This document shows positions 35,397-45,800 of a stretch of 64,000 bases of DNA, in pieces. Position numbers and translations under genes: made by a program. The notes under the pieces are model-generated. The model was not told the origin of the DNA and ran no database searches. It saw only the letters and a program-made list of their open reading frames with translations. Every line of letters starts with the position of its first letter. Positions within the stretch are counted from its first letter, which is position 1. This DNA comes from Symsagittifera roscoffensis (taxonomy: Eukaryota > Xenacoelomorpha > Acoela > Convolutidae), in the NCBI RefSeq assembly GCF_963678635.1, contig NC_087064.1:35845716-35909715 (forward strand). Reading direction: 5' to 3'.

Positions 35397-38371
35397 TATG
35401 AAAAAGGCATTGCTCGGTGTCCGATCCTCAGACAACGTGATCAAGACAGAGAACAGGGCTAAAGGCCATAATTTGAGGTGATTTTATAGAGAGGTACAAA
35501 TTGGATCATCGAGGATCTATTGACTTTTTCCCTTGACCTTAGTTACTCATACTTCGAATTTAATTAATATTTTGGAGTTATTTTTAAAACTTCAGGGTTT
35601 TTGAATAGTTCAAAAAGGCTGATGTAGTTGTGAAATAGTTTCTAAGCGCCGGGTATTCTTCCCTGCACTTCCTGGGAGATAACGTTTTTCAAAATTTAAA
35701 CGGATAATTAAACATTTGTGGCTCATTTTGTGCAGCATCAGGATTAAAAAATTTTACGATAAAAAGTTGATCCAAGATCAAGAAAAAGGACGAACATGCC
35801 TAAATAATACAATTCCAAAAAACTGTGGCGAATCAAAACCATACAAATCTAATTACATATTGATAAGATTTTCTTTAAATTGCTGAACACTTTTAGTTTT
35901 CAACCTTTTAACATTTTGGGATTATTTTCTGACATCTGACACATCAGTTTTTTAATTTTATATTAACCCTTTCTATAAATGGACAAGAGTGTTAGTGTTA
36001 GTTCCCAGCTCCTGCATTCTTCGCGCGCAATGATTTTTGGCATTTCTAATTAAACTTCAAAAACCTCTATCATGATTAGTGTGAGGGTGTTGCCTGTTTG
36101 TTCTACAACCACTGACTTAACTCAGCAGTTCTACTAACCTCCTTACAACAGTATTGCAAATGCTGTGATCCTGGGCAGTCATATTTGTGATCTTCATCAA
36201 TCCCTGCGGTTAATTGCCGCAATGTTTAGCCTGTATAGGTTGAGTTACACCAAGGGTAGATGTAGGTTTAAGTTAAAGTGTAAAGGAAGTTTTAATCTTT
36301 GTGTTGAAAACCACTCGTGTCTCGGAAATTTAGCTCAATTTTGCGGCTTGTAGCTGTGATGGATTGCCTCGGTTTTGTTTGACCAATTCTCCTTTCCTAT
36401 TATGGTACTGAGGAAATTCATTCCCTGACAGTTTAGTATCCCCCGGATATTGACTTTCAATCCAATGATTTTTTAATGTTTTGAATAATTTTTCCCATGT
36501 ACTTCAAAGAACTATATGGATCGTCTCTTCATTGTCATTGCGTTTTCACTGCAAAGGGGCGCAAGCTCTAAGCTAAGATTGTGCCGCTTACAGTGGGTTT
36601 CGGTACCATCTCATATGACCTGTCTCATGAGCCGACGTTCACATTTGAATACAAGAATTCCAAATTACCCTTCTCAATTAATTTTTCTAAAGTAATTTTG
36701 GATGCAACTTTATAGCAATCTAGAGGACTACCCCAGAATTTCCCCTCATCCTTCTTAATTTCTCATTCACTTTTCTAAAAAAATTTAATACTCGTCTCGG
36801 ATCGGTCCGTTTGCTATTGTTTCAAGACTGACCTGTAATACCAGAGTTCTTCAGCGATGTTCGCGTATTTGGATTCCGATGAGTTACCACGACTACATGC
36901 ATTGTACCACTTCACGCATTGCTTCGCATTCTTCCGCTTTAGTGCTATATGTCAAACCTTTCTGCCAACCAGGGCTCCCTCCATTATCATCTCCTTTTAA
37001 CAACGTCATTTTTGTACTTCCCTTTTAACGCAGATTCGTATTCTTAGAACCACAAAATGGAATGAATCCCTTCAAGATATGTGCTCATTGCTGGACCGTT
37101 TTCTTGTACGTACCTCAAGACATTGCCATCAAAGTGATTCTTCGTCACAGCCAAAACTAGCAACTTTTTCATAGTTTTGCTACACAAATCAGGAGTGCTC
37201 GTTTGCTCATTTAAAATCCTTATGGCTATCTCAATAGCTTCATTCAGCTGGGTATTTGAGTACAACCTCTTTACATCAAACGAAATTGTACTCTCGTCAC
37301 AGTCCAGTTTCGTTTCCTCAAAGTTTCCTTAGCTATATGAGTATTCATTTCTATGTTTGCTCCCTATATTTTCTCATGGTATATTGCCAATTGGCAATGT
37401 TTCGTTCATATGTTTATACGAGCTACCGGCTGAAGAGATTACAGGAAGAGCTTGAATTGTGCACTTCTTCTGCACGTCCATAGATCTTATCCTAGTACAG
37501 ACATCTTCGCTGGTCTCAAATTTTTTTTCATGGAAAGTAATTCAACAATTTTTATCGAAACAAATTCAGTCAGCTTAATTTGCTCACTATATTGTTCTGA
37601 TTGCTATAAGTCATCTAGTTTTTTTTCATTTGTCTCCTTCTTTTTCATTGTCTAAGACAACACATCTACAATTATTAAGCCAAAAACCCATTGCCCTTCA
37701 AACACTTTCTTTTTTAATACCTTATATGTTTTCACATGCTGATTTTTTCAAATTTTTGGCTAACTTGTTTTAGCTGCTTTAATCTCGCACAATTTCTTGT
37801 CAGGTTTTGAGTTTGACTTCAGTTCAGACAAAAAATTATCAAAAGCCGTGAAAAATTATCTACTTTGAACTTGTCCTTGTATCTTCATCGACTGCGGATA
37901 GCTCAGTTCATGCAACATACTCAATGATTTTTACTCAATTTTTTTATGGTCGAGTTTGTTTCCTTGTGAATTTCTCACATTAAATTTCGTGGCGGCTGAT
38001 GAGGGTTTTGGTATAACCTCTTGCTGTTGGTTGAGATAGAATACTTCTGAAGGCCAGTAACTTTCATCTCTATCCCTTCTGACTACCTCGCTTGCCTTAT
38101 CTAGGTTCCCTGATGTCTTACTTTTATCTGCATTTACCTGGCTTAACGCAGATTCCTGGAAACTGATATGAAAACTGCGCCTAATTTGTTACAAAAACGC
38201 CAAAACTTTACGCGCGAAGCAGACAATCAAGTATAATTTCTTAATCGGGGTATTTTTTTCAGAAAAGTAATTTTCAGGAAACTGCTTTTATTTTTATCAA
38301 AAAGTTTCAGATATTCCAACTCAAAATTCCAAGTGAGATATCTTCTGAGGAATAATCTAATTGTTGGTGGC
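35397..38371 (-). mobile_element. Decayed Penelope-like element, copy 2
   Basis: Second unit of the tandem duplication, collinear with 28383-31361. Same remnants in the same order: reverse transcriptase piece at 37265-37044 (YSNTQLNEAIEIAIRILNEQ), coiled-coil-like piece near 37.65 kb, N-terminal remnant near 38.15-37.9 kb. Differs from copy 1 by scattered substitutions and a three-base indel (GTAGTAGTTG versus GTAGTTG). Confidence 0.82.
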
Positions 38372-39360
38372 AACAAAACAGCAGGCATTTTTTCTGCCGG
38401 CCAAGAGCACTGAAACTAATGCGGCACTAGCAAGAAAAAATTAGTTTACTGGCATTTAATGGTCGTTCTTGTCCTCCTCTCGAAATCCCCCAGCCAGCGC
38501 ATGTGCTTCGCGACTTACTTGCTATGGCTTTCGATCTGTGGCCATATCTTTGAGAACATGCAAACAAGATATCTCGATGGGATATTTTTTCAGGCATTGA
38601 TTTCAGTTCCACATTGTTTGGTTGATATAGTTCTAGATAATCCATGAGGATCGCCAGATTATGTCTTTTGTTTGTGGAGATAAGATTACATGTTCTCTTG
38701 ATGACGATGATATCTGTTTTCCCCAGACCTTCAAATATATCGGAATTGTCCGTTCTCACTCAGTAGAAAATCGCATCTAATTGTTGCCGCTTTTTTGCTG
38801 ACACGGTATCAGTTCGCTAGGGCGTATGATTGTTATTGCGCTGAATTGATATGCTGAGATTCATTGTTTTTGTCCTCTTCATTGCATTGGGGGTTCGAAG
38901 AAGCCGAGGATTGCGTTTTTTTTTCTGTTTGAGTATCTTTTGAGTTCTTGCAGTCTGTGAAAAAAGAAACTGGTAGCTAAAATCATCGCCGTTTTAACCC
39001 AGCAAGAGCTAGAGACATAATAAACCGGAAGCATAGTTCTGTTGGAGGCTTAATAAACTTTTGAATACGTCACTGTTCTCCTTCGAGGAATATCTTATCC
39101 TAGATTTACTCAGACTTCTTCCCTGATCTTAACTTTTTCCTTGGTCAGTAATTCAACAGTTTTTATCAAAACTAATTCAGCCAGGAGGTTGTTTTGCTCA
39201 CTAAATTGTTCTGATTGCAATAGATTATCTAGTTTTCTCTCATTAGTCTCCTTCTTTTTCATCGCTCAAAAAAACACATCTATCAATCTTTTAGCCAAAA
39301 ATCCATTGTCCTCCAAACACTCTTTTTTACTCTCTGATATATTTCACATGTTGTTTTTTT
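38372..39360 (-). pseudogene. Unidentified retroelement coding remnant (block C, copy 1)
   Basis: The longest frame (38759-38427) holds KTDIIVIKRTCNLIS, AILMDYLELYQPNNVELKS and HRDILFACSQRYGHRSKAIA. The same text recurs at 47212-47000 and 61735-61457. Upstream (39.3-39.1 kb, minus) is MKKKETNERKLDNLLQSEQF, matching the coiled-coil-like piece of the Penelope-like copies. The family of the KTDIIVIKR frame is not recognised; its position next to Penelope pieces in all copies suggests it belongs to the same element or a nested one. Frames are broken by stops. Confidence 0.5.
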
Positions 39361-40660
39361 CTTTAGAGTTTGAAATTCCCAACCCTAGAGTTGGGTGCTG
39401 TTAGGATTGCGAACATTATCTTCAATTGTGACGGCTCAAATCCTTGTATTTTATGAGATATGACATTTTTAAATATTTTTTCAAGGATTGCGAATGTTGT
39501 CTTCGAATGTGACGGCTGAATTTCTTGTACTTTTTTGAGATATGACGTTTTTTGTGTTTATTTTCAAAAAACTTTCAGGAAAACTAAACGAAATTTTTTC
39601 CTTCAAAACTTGAAATTCCCAACCCTGTAGTGCGGGGCTATCAGAGTGCACTCAGGGGTTGCGCACCTTGCCTTCAATTATGACTGCTCTAATCCTTGTA
39701 GTTTTCGAGATGAGACGTTTTTGTGATTTTTTCAAAAAATTTTCAGGAAAATTGAACGAAATTTTTTTCTTTAGAGTTCGAAATTCCCAACCCTATAGTT
39801 GGGTGCTGTTAGAGTACTCTCAAGGATTGCGAAACTTGTCTTAAATTTTGACGGCTCAAATCTTTTTGTTTTTCAAGATTTGACGTTTTTTTTTTCATAT
39901 TTGTTCAAGGATTGCGAATGTTTTCTTTGAATGTGACGGCTCAAATTCTTGTATTTTTCGAGATATGACGTTTTTTAAAAATTTTTCAAAAAAAATCAGG
40001 AAATTTAAACCAAATATTTTTCTTCAAAATTTGAAATTCCCAACCTTGTAGCTGGATGTTGCTGAAATAGTCTCAAGGATTGCGAACCTTGTCTTAAATT
40101 GTGACGGCTCAAATCCTTTTATTTTTCGGGATATGACGTTTTTTTAATATTTTGTCAAGGATTGCGACCGTTGTCTTCGAATGTGACGGCTCAACTTCTT
40201 GTACTTTTTTGAGATATGACGTTTTTTGTGTTTTTTACAAAAAAATTTTCTCAAAATTTAAACAAAATTTTTTCCTTCCAAATTTGAAATTCCCAACCCT
40301 GTAGTTCGGGGCTATCAGAGTGCTCTCAGGAATTGTGCACCTTGCCTTCAATTATGACTGCTCTAATCCTTGTAGTTTTCGAGATGAGACGATTTTGTGA
40401 TTTTTCCAAAAAATTTACAGGAAATTTGAACGAAACTTTTTTCTGCCGTCAGGGTACTCTCAGAGGGTTCAAATCTTGACTCCAAATATGAATACTGGAA
40501 TAATTGTAGTTCTCGAGATTTGGCTATTTCGGGATTTGACTGAAAATTGGATTGAAAAAGGTTTATAAAATTTGAAATTACCAACCCTGTAATTGGCTGC
40601 TGTCAAAGCACAGAAAAAGCCTGCAGATGTGGTTTCCAATATATGTGGTTTTTTCAAGAG
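39361..40660. repeat. Degenerate tandem repeat array (satellite-like), copy 1
   Basis: About six units of 170-290 bp, each with AAATTCCCAACCCTGTAGTT, GGTGCTGTCAGAGTGCTCTC, AAGGATTGCGAACCTTGTCT, TGTGACGGCTCAAATCCTTG and GATATGACGTTTTTTGTG in order. CCCAACC-type starts fall near 39379, 39617, 39788, 40038, 40292 and 40580. Some units carry an extra half-unit (GATTGCGAATGTTGTCTTCG). No coding. A second array is at 62.4-63.6 kb. Confidence 0.85.
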
Positions 40661-40689
40661 TTACCAAAACTTCGAAGCACTGGATGTGC

Positions 40690-40960
40690 CTTACACGCTA
40701 GTACCTCTGAAGGCCAGTAATTTTCATCTCTATCCCTTCTAACTACCTTGTTTGCCTTAGCTAGTTTCCCTGATGCCTTACTTTTATCGGCATTTAACTG
40801 GCTTAACGCAGATCCCTAGAAACTGATATAAAATCTGCGCACAATTTGTTATTAAACCGCCAAAACCGTACGCGCGAGTAAAAAATTAATTACAATTTCT
40901 TTATCGGGGCAATTTTTTCAAAAATAAAATTTTCAGGAAACTGCTATTAAGAAACTGCAA
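40690..40960. repeat. ~250 bp Penelope-associated repeat
   Basis: Starts GAAGGCCAGTAATTTTCATC and contains GGCTTAACGCAGATCCCTAG and CGTACGCGCGAGTAAAAAAT. Further copies at about 31.03, 38.05, 61.34 (partial), 46.18 (partial) and 63.69 kb. On the minus strand its left part is coding in the Penelope-like copies and follows a TTTCTAG acceptor-like site, so it may be an exon start plus upstream intron or leader of that element. Confidence 0.65.
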
Positions 40961-41410
40961 CATATTGGAATCCGAATACGCAGACATCGCTGGAACAGTG
41001 TGGTGTTGCATTACTTGCAATAAACAACAGGAGGCAGATCGAACTGAGAGTGGTGTTAAAATTTTTCTAAGATATGTGGACGACATAGTTGGAACTGTCA
41101 AGGGCGATCCTGGGGTAGTTCTCGAGTCTGCAATTAAGTTGCATCCAAATTTGCAGTTCACCATAGAAGAACTTGTTAGTAACGGTTATTTGGCCTTTTT
41201 TAAATGTCAACGTGAATTCAGGAAAAAAGTCACAATTGGGTGGTACCAAAAACCCACTGATACGGGCAGCATTCTAAATTTCAGAGGCTGCGCACTTTTG
41301 CAGTAGAAAAGAAATGTTACAGAGGGGACGGCTGACAGAGTCTTCAGAGGTACCTCAACATGCAAAAATTTTGACCATGCATTGGAAAAAGAAATGGAAA
41401 CAAGGGATTG
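40961..41410 (+). pseudogene. Penelope-like reverse transcriptase fragment, plus strand
   Basis: Reads ESEYADIAGTVWCCITCNKQ, then RYVDDIVGTVKGDPG (active-site box), NLQFTIEELVSNGYLAF and TIGWYQKPTDTGSILNF, then a TAG at 41304 and a remnant KRNVTEGTADRVFRGTSTCK. It covers the end of the zinc-finger insert, palm and thumb only. It lies head-on against the minus-strand element starting at 41.43 kb. The same fragment begins again at 63.96 kb and runs off the window. Confidence 0.85.
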
Positions 41411-41437
41411 AAATTAATTGAAAGAAATTTAAAATGT

Positions 41438-41488
41438 TAATTCTCAAACGTTTTCGCACATTTTGTGCATCATCAGGATTAAAATTTT
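41438..41488 (-). ncRNA. Hammerhead ribozyme core in the Penelope-like element
   Basis: Minus strand: CTGATGA (41476-41470), one extra U, stem II GCAC/GTGC with AAAAU loop (41468-41456), GAAA (41455-41452), a short palindromic stem III AAC/GUU, then the predicted cleavage after U41446. Stem I pairs AATC before the core with GA after the cleavage site, with an internal loop beyond. Very short stem III is typical of Penelope hammerheads, which act as dimers. The extra base after A9 is tolerated in some natural hammerheads. Confidence 0.7.
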
Positions 41489-41740
41489 TCACAATATTTA
41501 CAAAACGATCAAAGATCTGAAAAAAGAGAAACATGTCTAAAAATGCTATAAAACTTTTTGACCAATCAATTTTAAACCACTGTAATTACATAATAAATTA
41601 CATAATCATAAATATTATTTTACTGTAAATTTCTGAGATTTTTTAGTTTTCTGTTCTTTCGGGGTTATAAAATTTCGATTTGTGAATATTTTTGATTCTG
41701 ATATATCAGTTTTGTAGTTTTTAGCCATGTTATACATAAA

Positions 41741-42090
41741 CTATAATTTTAGTGTTAATTCCCGGCTCCTGAATTCATCGCGTGTGTTGATCCTCGGCCT
41801 CTCGCTCCAGATATGCAAAGCCTCTAGTGTGAGTAGCTTATGAGTGTTGACTGTTTAGTCTATAATCTCTGACTTCAGCTCAGCAGCACCGCCTACCTCC
41901 TTATTAAATTCTAACAAGTGTTGCCCTACTGGGGAGTCCCCTTTGCGGTATTCATCGATCGTCGTGGCTAAATGTCGGACTGTCTGGCCGACATAGGTGG
42001 AGTTACATCCAGTACATGTAAGCTTATACAACACTTTGGATCACAGTTCACGAGCAAAGGAAGTTTTAAGGGATGGCAAGCGTGTTTTCA
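41741..42090 (-). pseudogene. GIY-YIG endonuclease domain of the Penelope-like element
   Basis: In one frame: KVLYKLTCTGCNSTYVGQTV, RHLATTIDEYRKGDSPVGQH, LLEFNKEVGGAAELKSEIID, then after a shift LEALHIWSERPRINTRDEFR and SRELTLKL with a stop at 41741-41743. The VLY...YVG pair is the GIY-YIG core, the CTGC with the following residues is the Penelope-type zinc motif, and RDEFRSRELTL is the usual C-terminal signature. It would nick target DNA for priming. Upstream linker is in another frame, so breaks exist near 42.08 and 41.83 kb. Confidence 0.85.
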
Positions 42091-42277
42091 ATTTTCTTGT
42101 TGTAAAAAGTATTTGTGCCCCGGATATTTGCCGAACATTTGCAGCTAACAGTTGAGATGGGTTGCCGCGATATTGCATTGTAAAAATGGGGTTGAGTCTC
42201 TTAACCATTTATCATTTCTCGGTTATGATACCTTCACCTCTATATTTTTCTTGCCCTCAATGATCTTGTTTAGAGTT

Positions 42278-43473
42278 TCAAACACTACCCTTTCCGACAA
42301 TTTTTTTTTGATATTGATTTTTATTCCATTGTGTCTGACTTTTTTCCAATGCTCGGTCAAAATTTTCCCATGTTGAGGTACTTCTGCACACCCTATGAAC
42401 CGTCCCTTCACTAACGTTTCTTTTGTACTGCAAAGGTGCGCAATTTCTGAAATTTAGAATGGTGCCGGTATCAGTGGGTTTTTGGTACCACCCACATGTG
42501 ACCTCTTTTCCTGAGTCCACGTTGACATTTAAATCCAAAAAGGCCAAATTACCGTTACTATCAAGTTCTTCTATGGTGAACTGCAAATTTGGATATAACT
42601 TATTGGCAGCCTCGAGAACTACCCCATGATCGGCTTTGACAGTTCTAACTATGTCGTCCACATATCTTTGAAAAACTTTAACACCATTCTCAGTACGATC
42701 TGCTTCCTGTTGTTTTTTGCAAGTAATGCAATACCATACTGTTTCAGCGATGTCTGCGTATTCAGATTCCGATATGTTACCACACCCTAAGAAGTACCAA
42801 TTCAAACAGGCTTCGCATTCTACCCCTTAGTTCGATATGTCACCTTTTTCTGACATCCAGGCCAGACCTCCTTGTTACCCTCCTTTAGCACAGTCAATTT
42901 TGGTACTTCTTTCTTTAATGCAGCTTCGTATTCTTTGAGCCACAAGCTGGCCAGTATTACTGCAAGGGAGGCGCTAATGGCTAAACCGTCTTTTTGTACA
43001 TACCACAAACCACTGCATTTAAAGTGTACCTTACCCACTGCCAAATTCAGTAGTTTTTTCATAGTTTTGCGTGATGTTTCCGGAGGGTTGACTTGCTCAT
43101 ATAATCTCCTCAGGGCTATTTCAACCTCTTCCTTGAGCGGGACATTAGTTTACAATTTCTTTACATCAAGGAAGATTATACTCTCATCAAAGGCCAGTTC
43201 AGTTTTCTCCAAGATCTCCCTGGCCATTTGAGTGTTTGTGTCTATGTTTGCCCCCTCAATTTCATCAAAGTATTTTGCCAATGTTTTATTTAGGTTGTCA
43301 TATGAGCAACCAGGTAAAGAAAGGACGGGACGAAGTGGTGTGCCTTGTTTGTGTACTTTTGCTAATCCATAGAGCCTCGCCGGCTGCGCCCCCGTTGATC
43401 TCAACCTAGTATACAGCGCTTCGCTAATCTCGTCCTTCTTTTTCATGGCGAGTAATTCTTTGTTCATCGCCAT
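42278..43473 (-). pseudogene. Penelope-like reverse transcriptase with zinc-finger insert
   Basis: Visible motifs: RLYGLAKVHKQGTPLRPVLS; SIIFLDVKKL then a TAA and TNVP (about 43150); SRKTMKKLLNLAVGKVHF; LWYVQKDGLAISASLAVILA (motif B); VFQRYVDDIVRTVKADHG (motif C); NGNLAFLDLNVNVDSGKEVT; GWYQKPTDTGTILNFRNC (thumb). Between motif B and YVDD there are ~118 residues instead of the usual ~40. They include VECEACLNWYFLGC and EYADIAETVWYCITC, spaced like a PHD finger, although the expected histidine is Phe here. In-frame stops at about 43150, 42820 and 42278 make it inactive. Confidence 0.88.
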
Positions 43474-43490
43474 TTTACCTCAAGCACTAC

Positions 43491-43759
43491 TGACATTATA
43501 ACAAAAAGCGGTAGTAAAATTCTGTACAAACAGAGAAAAAAATCTAATTAATGACTGTTTTCCTTAAAGGAATATAACAGTTTGCTTATAGTTTTTCGTA
43601 AAAAGGGTTAAAATTTAACGAAAATGGTTATCCCTGGCCATTTGATTGTTTTTTTTTTATGTTTGCCTGATCAATTCCATCCCTCAAACACCCTCAAGCC
43701 AAAACAGCGAACACTAACTATATAACTGAAGTAAATGAAGACACAATGCCATACCACCC
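43491..43759. other. Spacer between Penelope-like element and next element
   Basis: AT-rich, no motif recognised. It may contain the untranslated 5' end of the plus-strand retroelement that follows. Confidence 0.4.
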
Positions 43760-43973
43760 CTTTATATTCGAACAAATAAACGCCAAGACAGTTTGAAACT
43801 CAACCCTGAAAACGCACGGAAGCCACGGTCCCTCAGGTCTAGATGCGTGCGAATGGAGAAGGATATTAACTCACTTCAACCAGATAACCATTGAGCTTTG
43901 CAAAACAATTGCTAAACTATCCTTTACAATAGCAAGTAAATTTCTCGCCCATGAAAACCTAACGGCGTACAAC

Positions 43974-44963
43974 TTGTGTCGCCTGATACCTCTGGACAAA
44001 AATCCAGGGGTACGGCCCATGGGTATATGTAAAGTTCAGAGAAGAATAATTGGCGAAACAATCACCCAATGTGTAAAATCAGACCCTAAAAAACTCGGAA
44101 AAAATTTCCAATTCTGCTTAGGCCAGAAGTGTGGAATCGAATATGCTATCCAGAGCTTGAGGAACGAGTTTGAGAAACCCGAAACGGAAGCCATACTACT
44201 TATTGATCCAGAAAACGCCTTCAACTCGCTCAATAGAGAAATTTCTCTGGAAAACGTAGAAATCCTTTGTCCGGCACTACATCATGCGCTTGCCAACTCA
44301 TATAAACATCACTCAAGTTTATATGTTAATAACACGGTTTTGACATCTACCAAAGGCACAATGCAAGGTGATCCCCTCGCAATGGCAATGCACGGAATTG
44401 GGATAATCGCACTGATTGAGCTCCTGCAAAAAACAAATATCACCCAAAAATGGTATGCAGATGATGGAAGCGCTGCAGGTGATATTAAGAGTCTCCGCGT
44501 AATACTGGACAACCCTGATGTGCACGAAAAGGCTTTCGGATACAATGTGAAGCGTTTCAAGTGTCAACTCATAGTAAAAGAAAACCGTCGTGACAGCGCC
44601 ATAAAAGTATTCGAAGGCATAAATTTTACAATGGTAGACAATTTTAGAGTCCTTGGATCGGTTATAGGAACACCATCAGCATGCGATAAAAACATGGAAA
44701 GCGAAATTGAAAAGACAGCTACCCTAACTGAAAAGTTTTCCAAAATAGCTAACACATCACCGCAATATGCGTGTTCCTGCTACACAAAGGGAGATCAAAA
44801 TAAATTTAGCTTTCTAAACAGAACAACTCCGGAAGCATTTAAGAAAAAGGATGAAATGGAGAAAAACGTAAGACAGCAGCTACTTCCCAGTATTACTGGT
44901 AAAAACCATTTAACCGATGAAGATCACAACCTTTTTGCACTACCACTAAGAATGGGAGGATAA
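43974..44963 (+). CDS. Reverse transcriptase of the plus-strand retroelement
   Basis: 329 open codons; the same frame continues upstream to about 43800 (through FTIASKFLAHENLTAYNLC) and meets a TGA at about 43790. Motifs: LIPLDKNPGVRPMGICKVQR, QKCGIEYAIQ, AILLIDPENAFNSLNRE (motif A), STKGTMQGDPLAMAMHGIG (motif B), QKWYADDGSAAGDI (motif C, catalytic ADD), FRVLGSVIGTPSAC. The start methionine is internal, not a real start. It stops at a TAA in the place where relatives continue directly, so this is a premature stop. It would copy element RNA at the target. Confidence 0.88.
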   Translation: MCRLIPLDKNPGVRPMGICKVQRRIIGETITQCVKSDPKKLGKNFQFCLGQKCGIEYAIQSLRNEFEKPETEAILLIDPENAFNSLNREISLENVEILCPALHHALANSYKHHSSLYVNNTVLTSTKGTMQGDPLAMAMHGIGIIALIELLQKTNITQKWYADDGSAAGDIKSLRVILDNPDVHEKAFGYNVKRFKCQLIVKENRRDSAIKVFEGINFTMVDNFRVLGSVIGTPSACDKNMESEIEKTATLTEKFSKIANTSPQYACSCYTKGDQNKFSFLNRTTPEAFKKKDEMEKNVRQQLLPSITGKNHLTDEDHNLFALPLRMGG

Positions 44964-45790
44964 GACAACCTCAGTAACACGGAATTTTCCCGAAATTATG
45001 ATTGGTCACAAGCAATTTGTGATCCGTTAGAAAACAGTGATCCACAAATAGCTGAAACAGAAAAAACTCTGATAAACAGAAACATCAAAACTGAAAGACA
45101 GATCATCTTCCTCTCAAAAAAGAATAAAAAATATGCAAAATTGCTCATCAGAAACAAAACTGACAATAAATCAGATTTTAAAGATGGATTACATCTGAGA
45201 TATGGATGGGAACCACCAAACATCCCAACATACATGCCCATGTGGACAACCGTTCACACTGACCCACTCTCTACACTGTCCCAAAGGTGGATACACTCGA
45301 CTAAGACATAATGAAGTTCGCGATAGTTTTGCGACACTCCTGCACGAAGTATGCCATGATATTGAAATAGAGCCGAAACTTCAATCGTTCACAATAAAAG
45401 AACCACCACTGAAGATGACGCTCGACTTGACATCAAGGCAAATGGACTCTGGGGAGGCCGATTCATTCGAACTTTTTTCGATGTAAAAATTTTCAACCCC
45501 CATGCTAAATCCTGCCCCAAAACTATATCTGACGCCTACAAATATCATGAGAGTGTAAAAACATTAGTACACCAACAAAGAACTCTGGATGTGTAACACA
45601 GCAGCTTTGTTCCACTAGTTTTTGAGTGTACCGGAAGAGCAGCACCAGGCTCTACAAAAACCATCCGGAATCTAGCAGAGACACTAAGCGAGAAACGGAA
45701 CGAATCATGTTCGGACACAGTAAACTTTATAAGAACAAAAGTAAATTTTGCACTTCTGAGGAGTGCAATCCTCTGCTTTAGGCAAAAATC
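44964..45790 (+). pseudogene. Zinc-knuckle and PD-(D/E)XK-like C-terminal half, frameshifted
   Basis: After the TAA the frame continues with RYGWEPPNIP, shifts at ~45.22 kb to CPCGQPFTLTHSLHCPKGG (CCHC knuckle), LRHNEVRDSFATLLHEVCHD and IEIEPKLQ, then shifts again at ~45.44 kb to ANGLWGGRFIRTFFDVKIFN. The RHNE, the acidic LTLD-like strand and FDVK fit the restriction-like nuclease fold of early-branching non-LTR elements. A TAA follows at about 45595, then the tail SSFVPLVFECTGRAAP. The nuclease would cut the target DNA. Confidence 0.75.
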
Positions 45791-45800
45791 TTAAAAATAC

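Larger units (their letters stand above)
24358..38371. repeat. 7.0 kb tandem segmental duplication
   Basis: Unit 1 is about 24358-31361 and unit 2 about 31362-38371, offset 7006 bp at the left end. Each unit holds the 5' part of the BEL element (start of reverse transcriptase, protease, gag, 5' LTR) plus the adjacent 3 kb Penelope-like block. The junction at 31.36 kb joins TTATTGGTGG to GGAATCATCA; unit 1 also starts with GGGAATCATCA, so microhomology is present. The outer right boundary at 38.37 kb reads TTGTTGGTGG followed by different sequence. The units look ~98-99% identical. Confidence 0.93.
41430..43490 (-). mobile_element. Penelope-like element, best preserved copy, 5'-truncated
   Basis: Order on the minus strand: reverse transcriptase N-part (43473-43150), palm with GLAIS motif (43062-42820), zinc-finger insert, YVDD and thumb (42805-42278), GIY-YIG endonuclease (about 42050-41741), a ~260 bp 3' region ending in a hammerhead core (41488-41438). 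This is the Penelope layout (reverse transcriptase then C-terminal GIY-YIG). The N-terminal domain expected before LYGLAKVHKQG is absent, so the copy is 5'-truncated near 43.49 kb. Several stops interrupt it. Confidence 0.9.
43760..45800 (+). mobile_element. Non-LTR-type retroelement with nuclease-like C-terminus
   Basis: One degraded coding unit: N-terminal part with HGSHGPSGLDACEWRRIL (43.81 kb), reverse transcriptase (43974-44963), zinc knuckle and nuclease-like part (45202-45600), and tail with HSSFVPLVFECTGRAAPG and FALLRSAILCFR. This family is widespread in marine invertebrate genomes. The C-terminal knuckle plus nuclease arrangement resembles the restriction-like endonuclease clades (R2, CRE, NeSL and relatives). 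I cannot assign the clade with certainty. Ends, poly-A tail and target duplications were not found. Confidence 0.8.
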
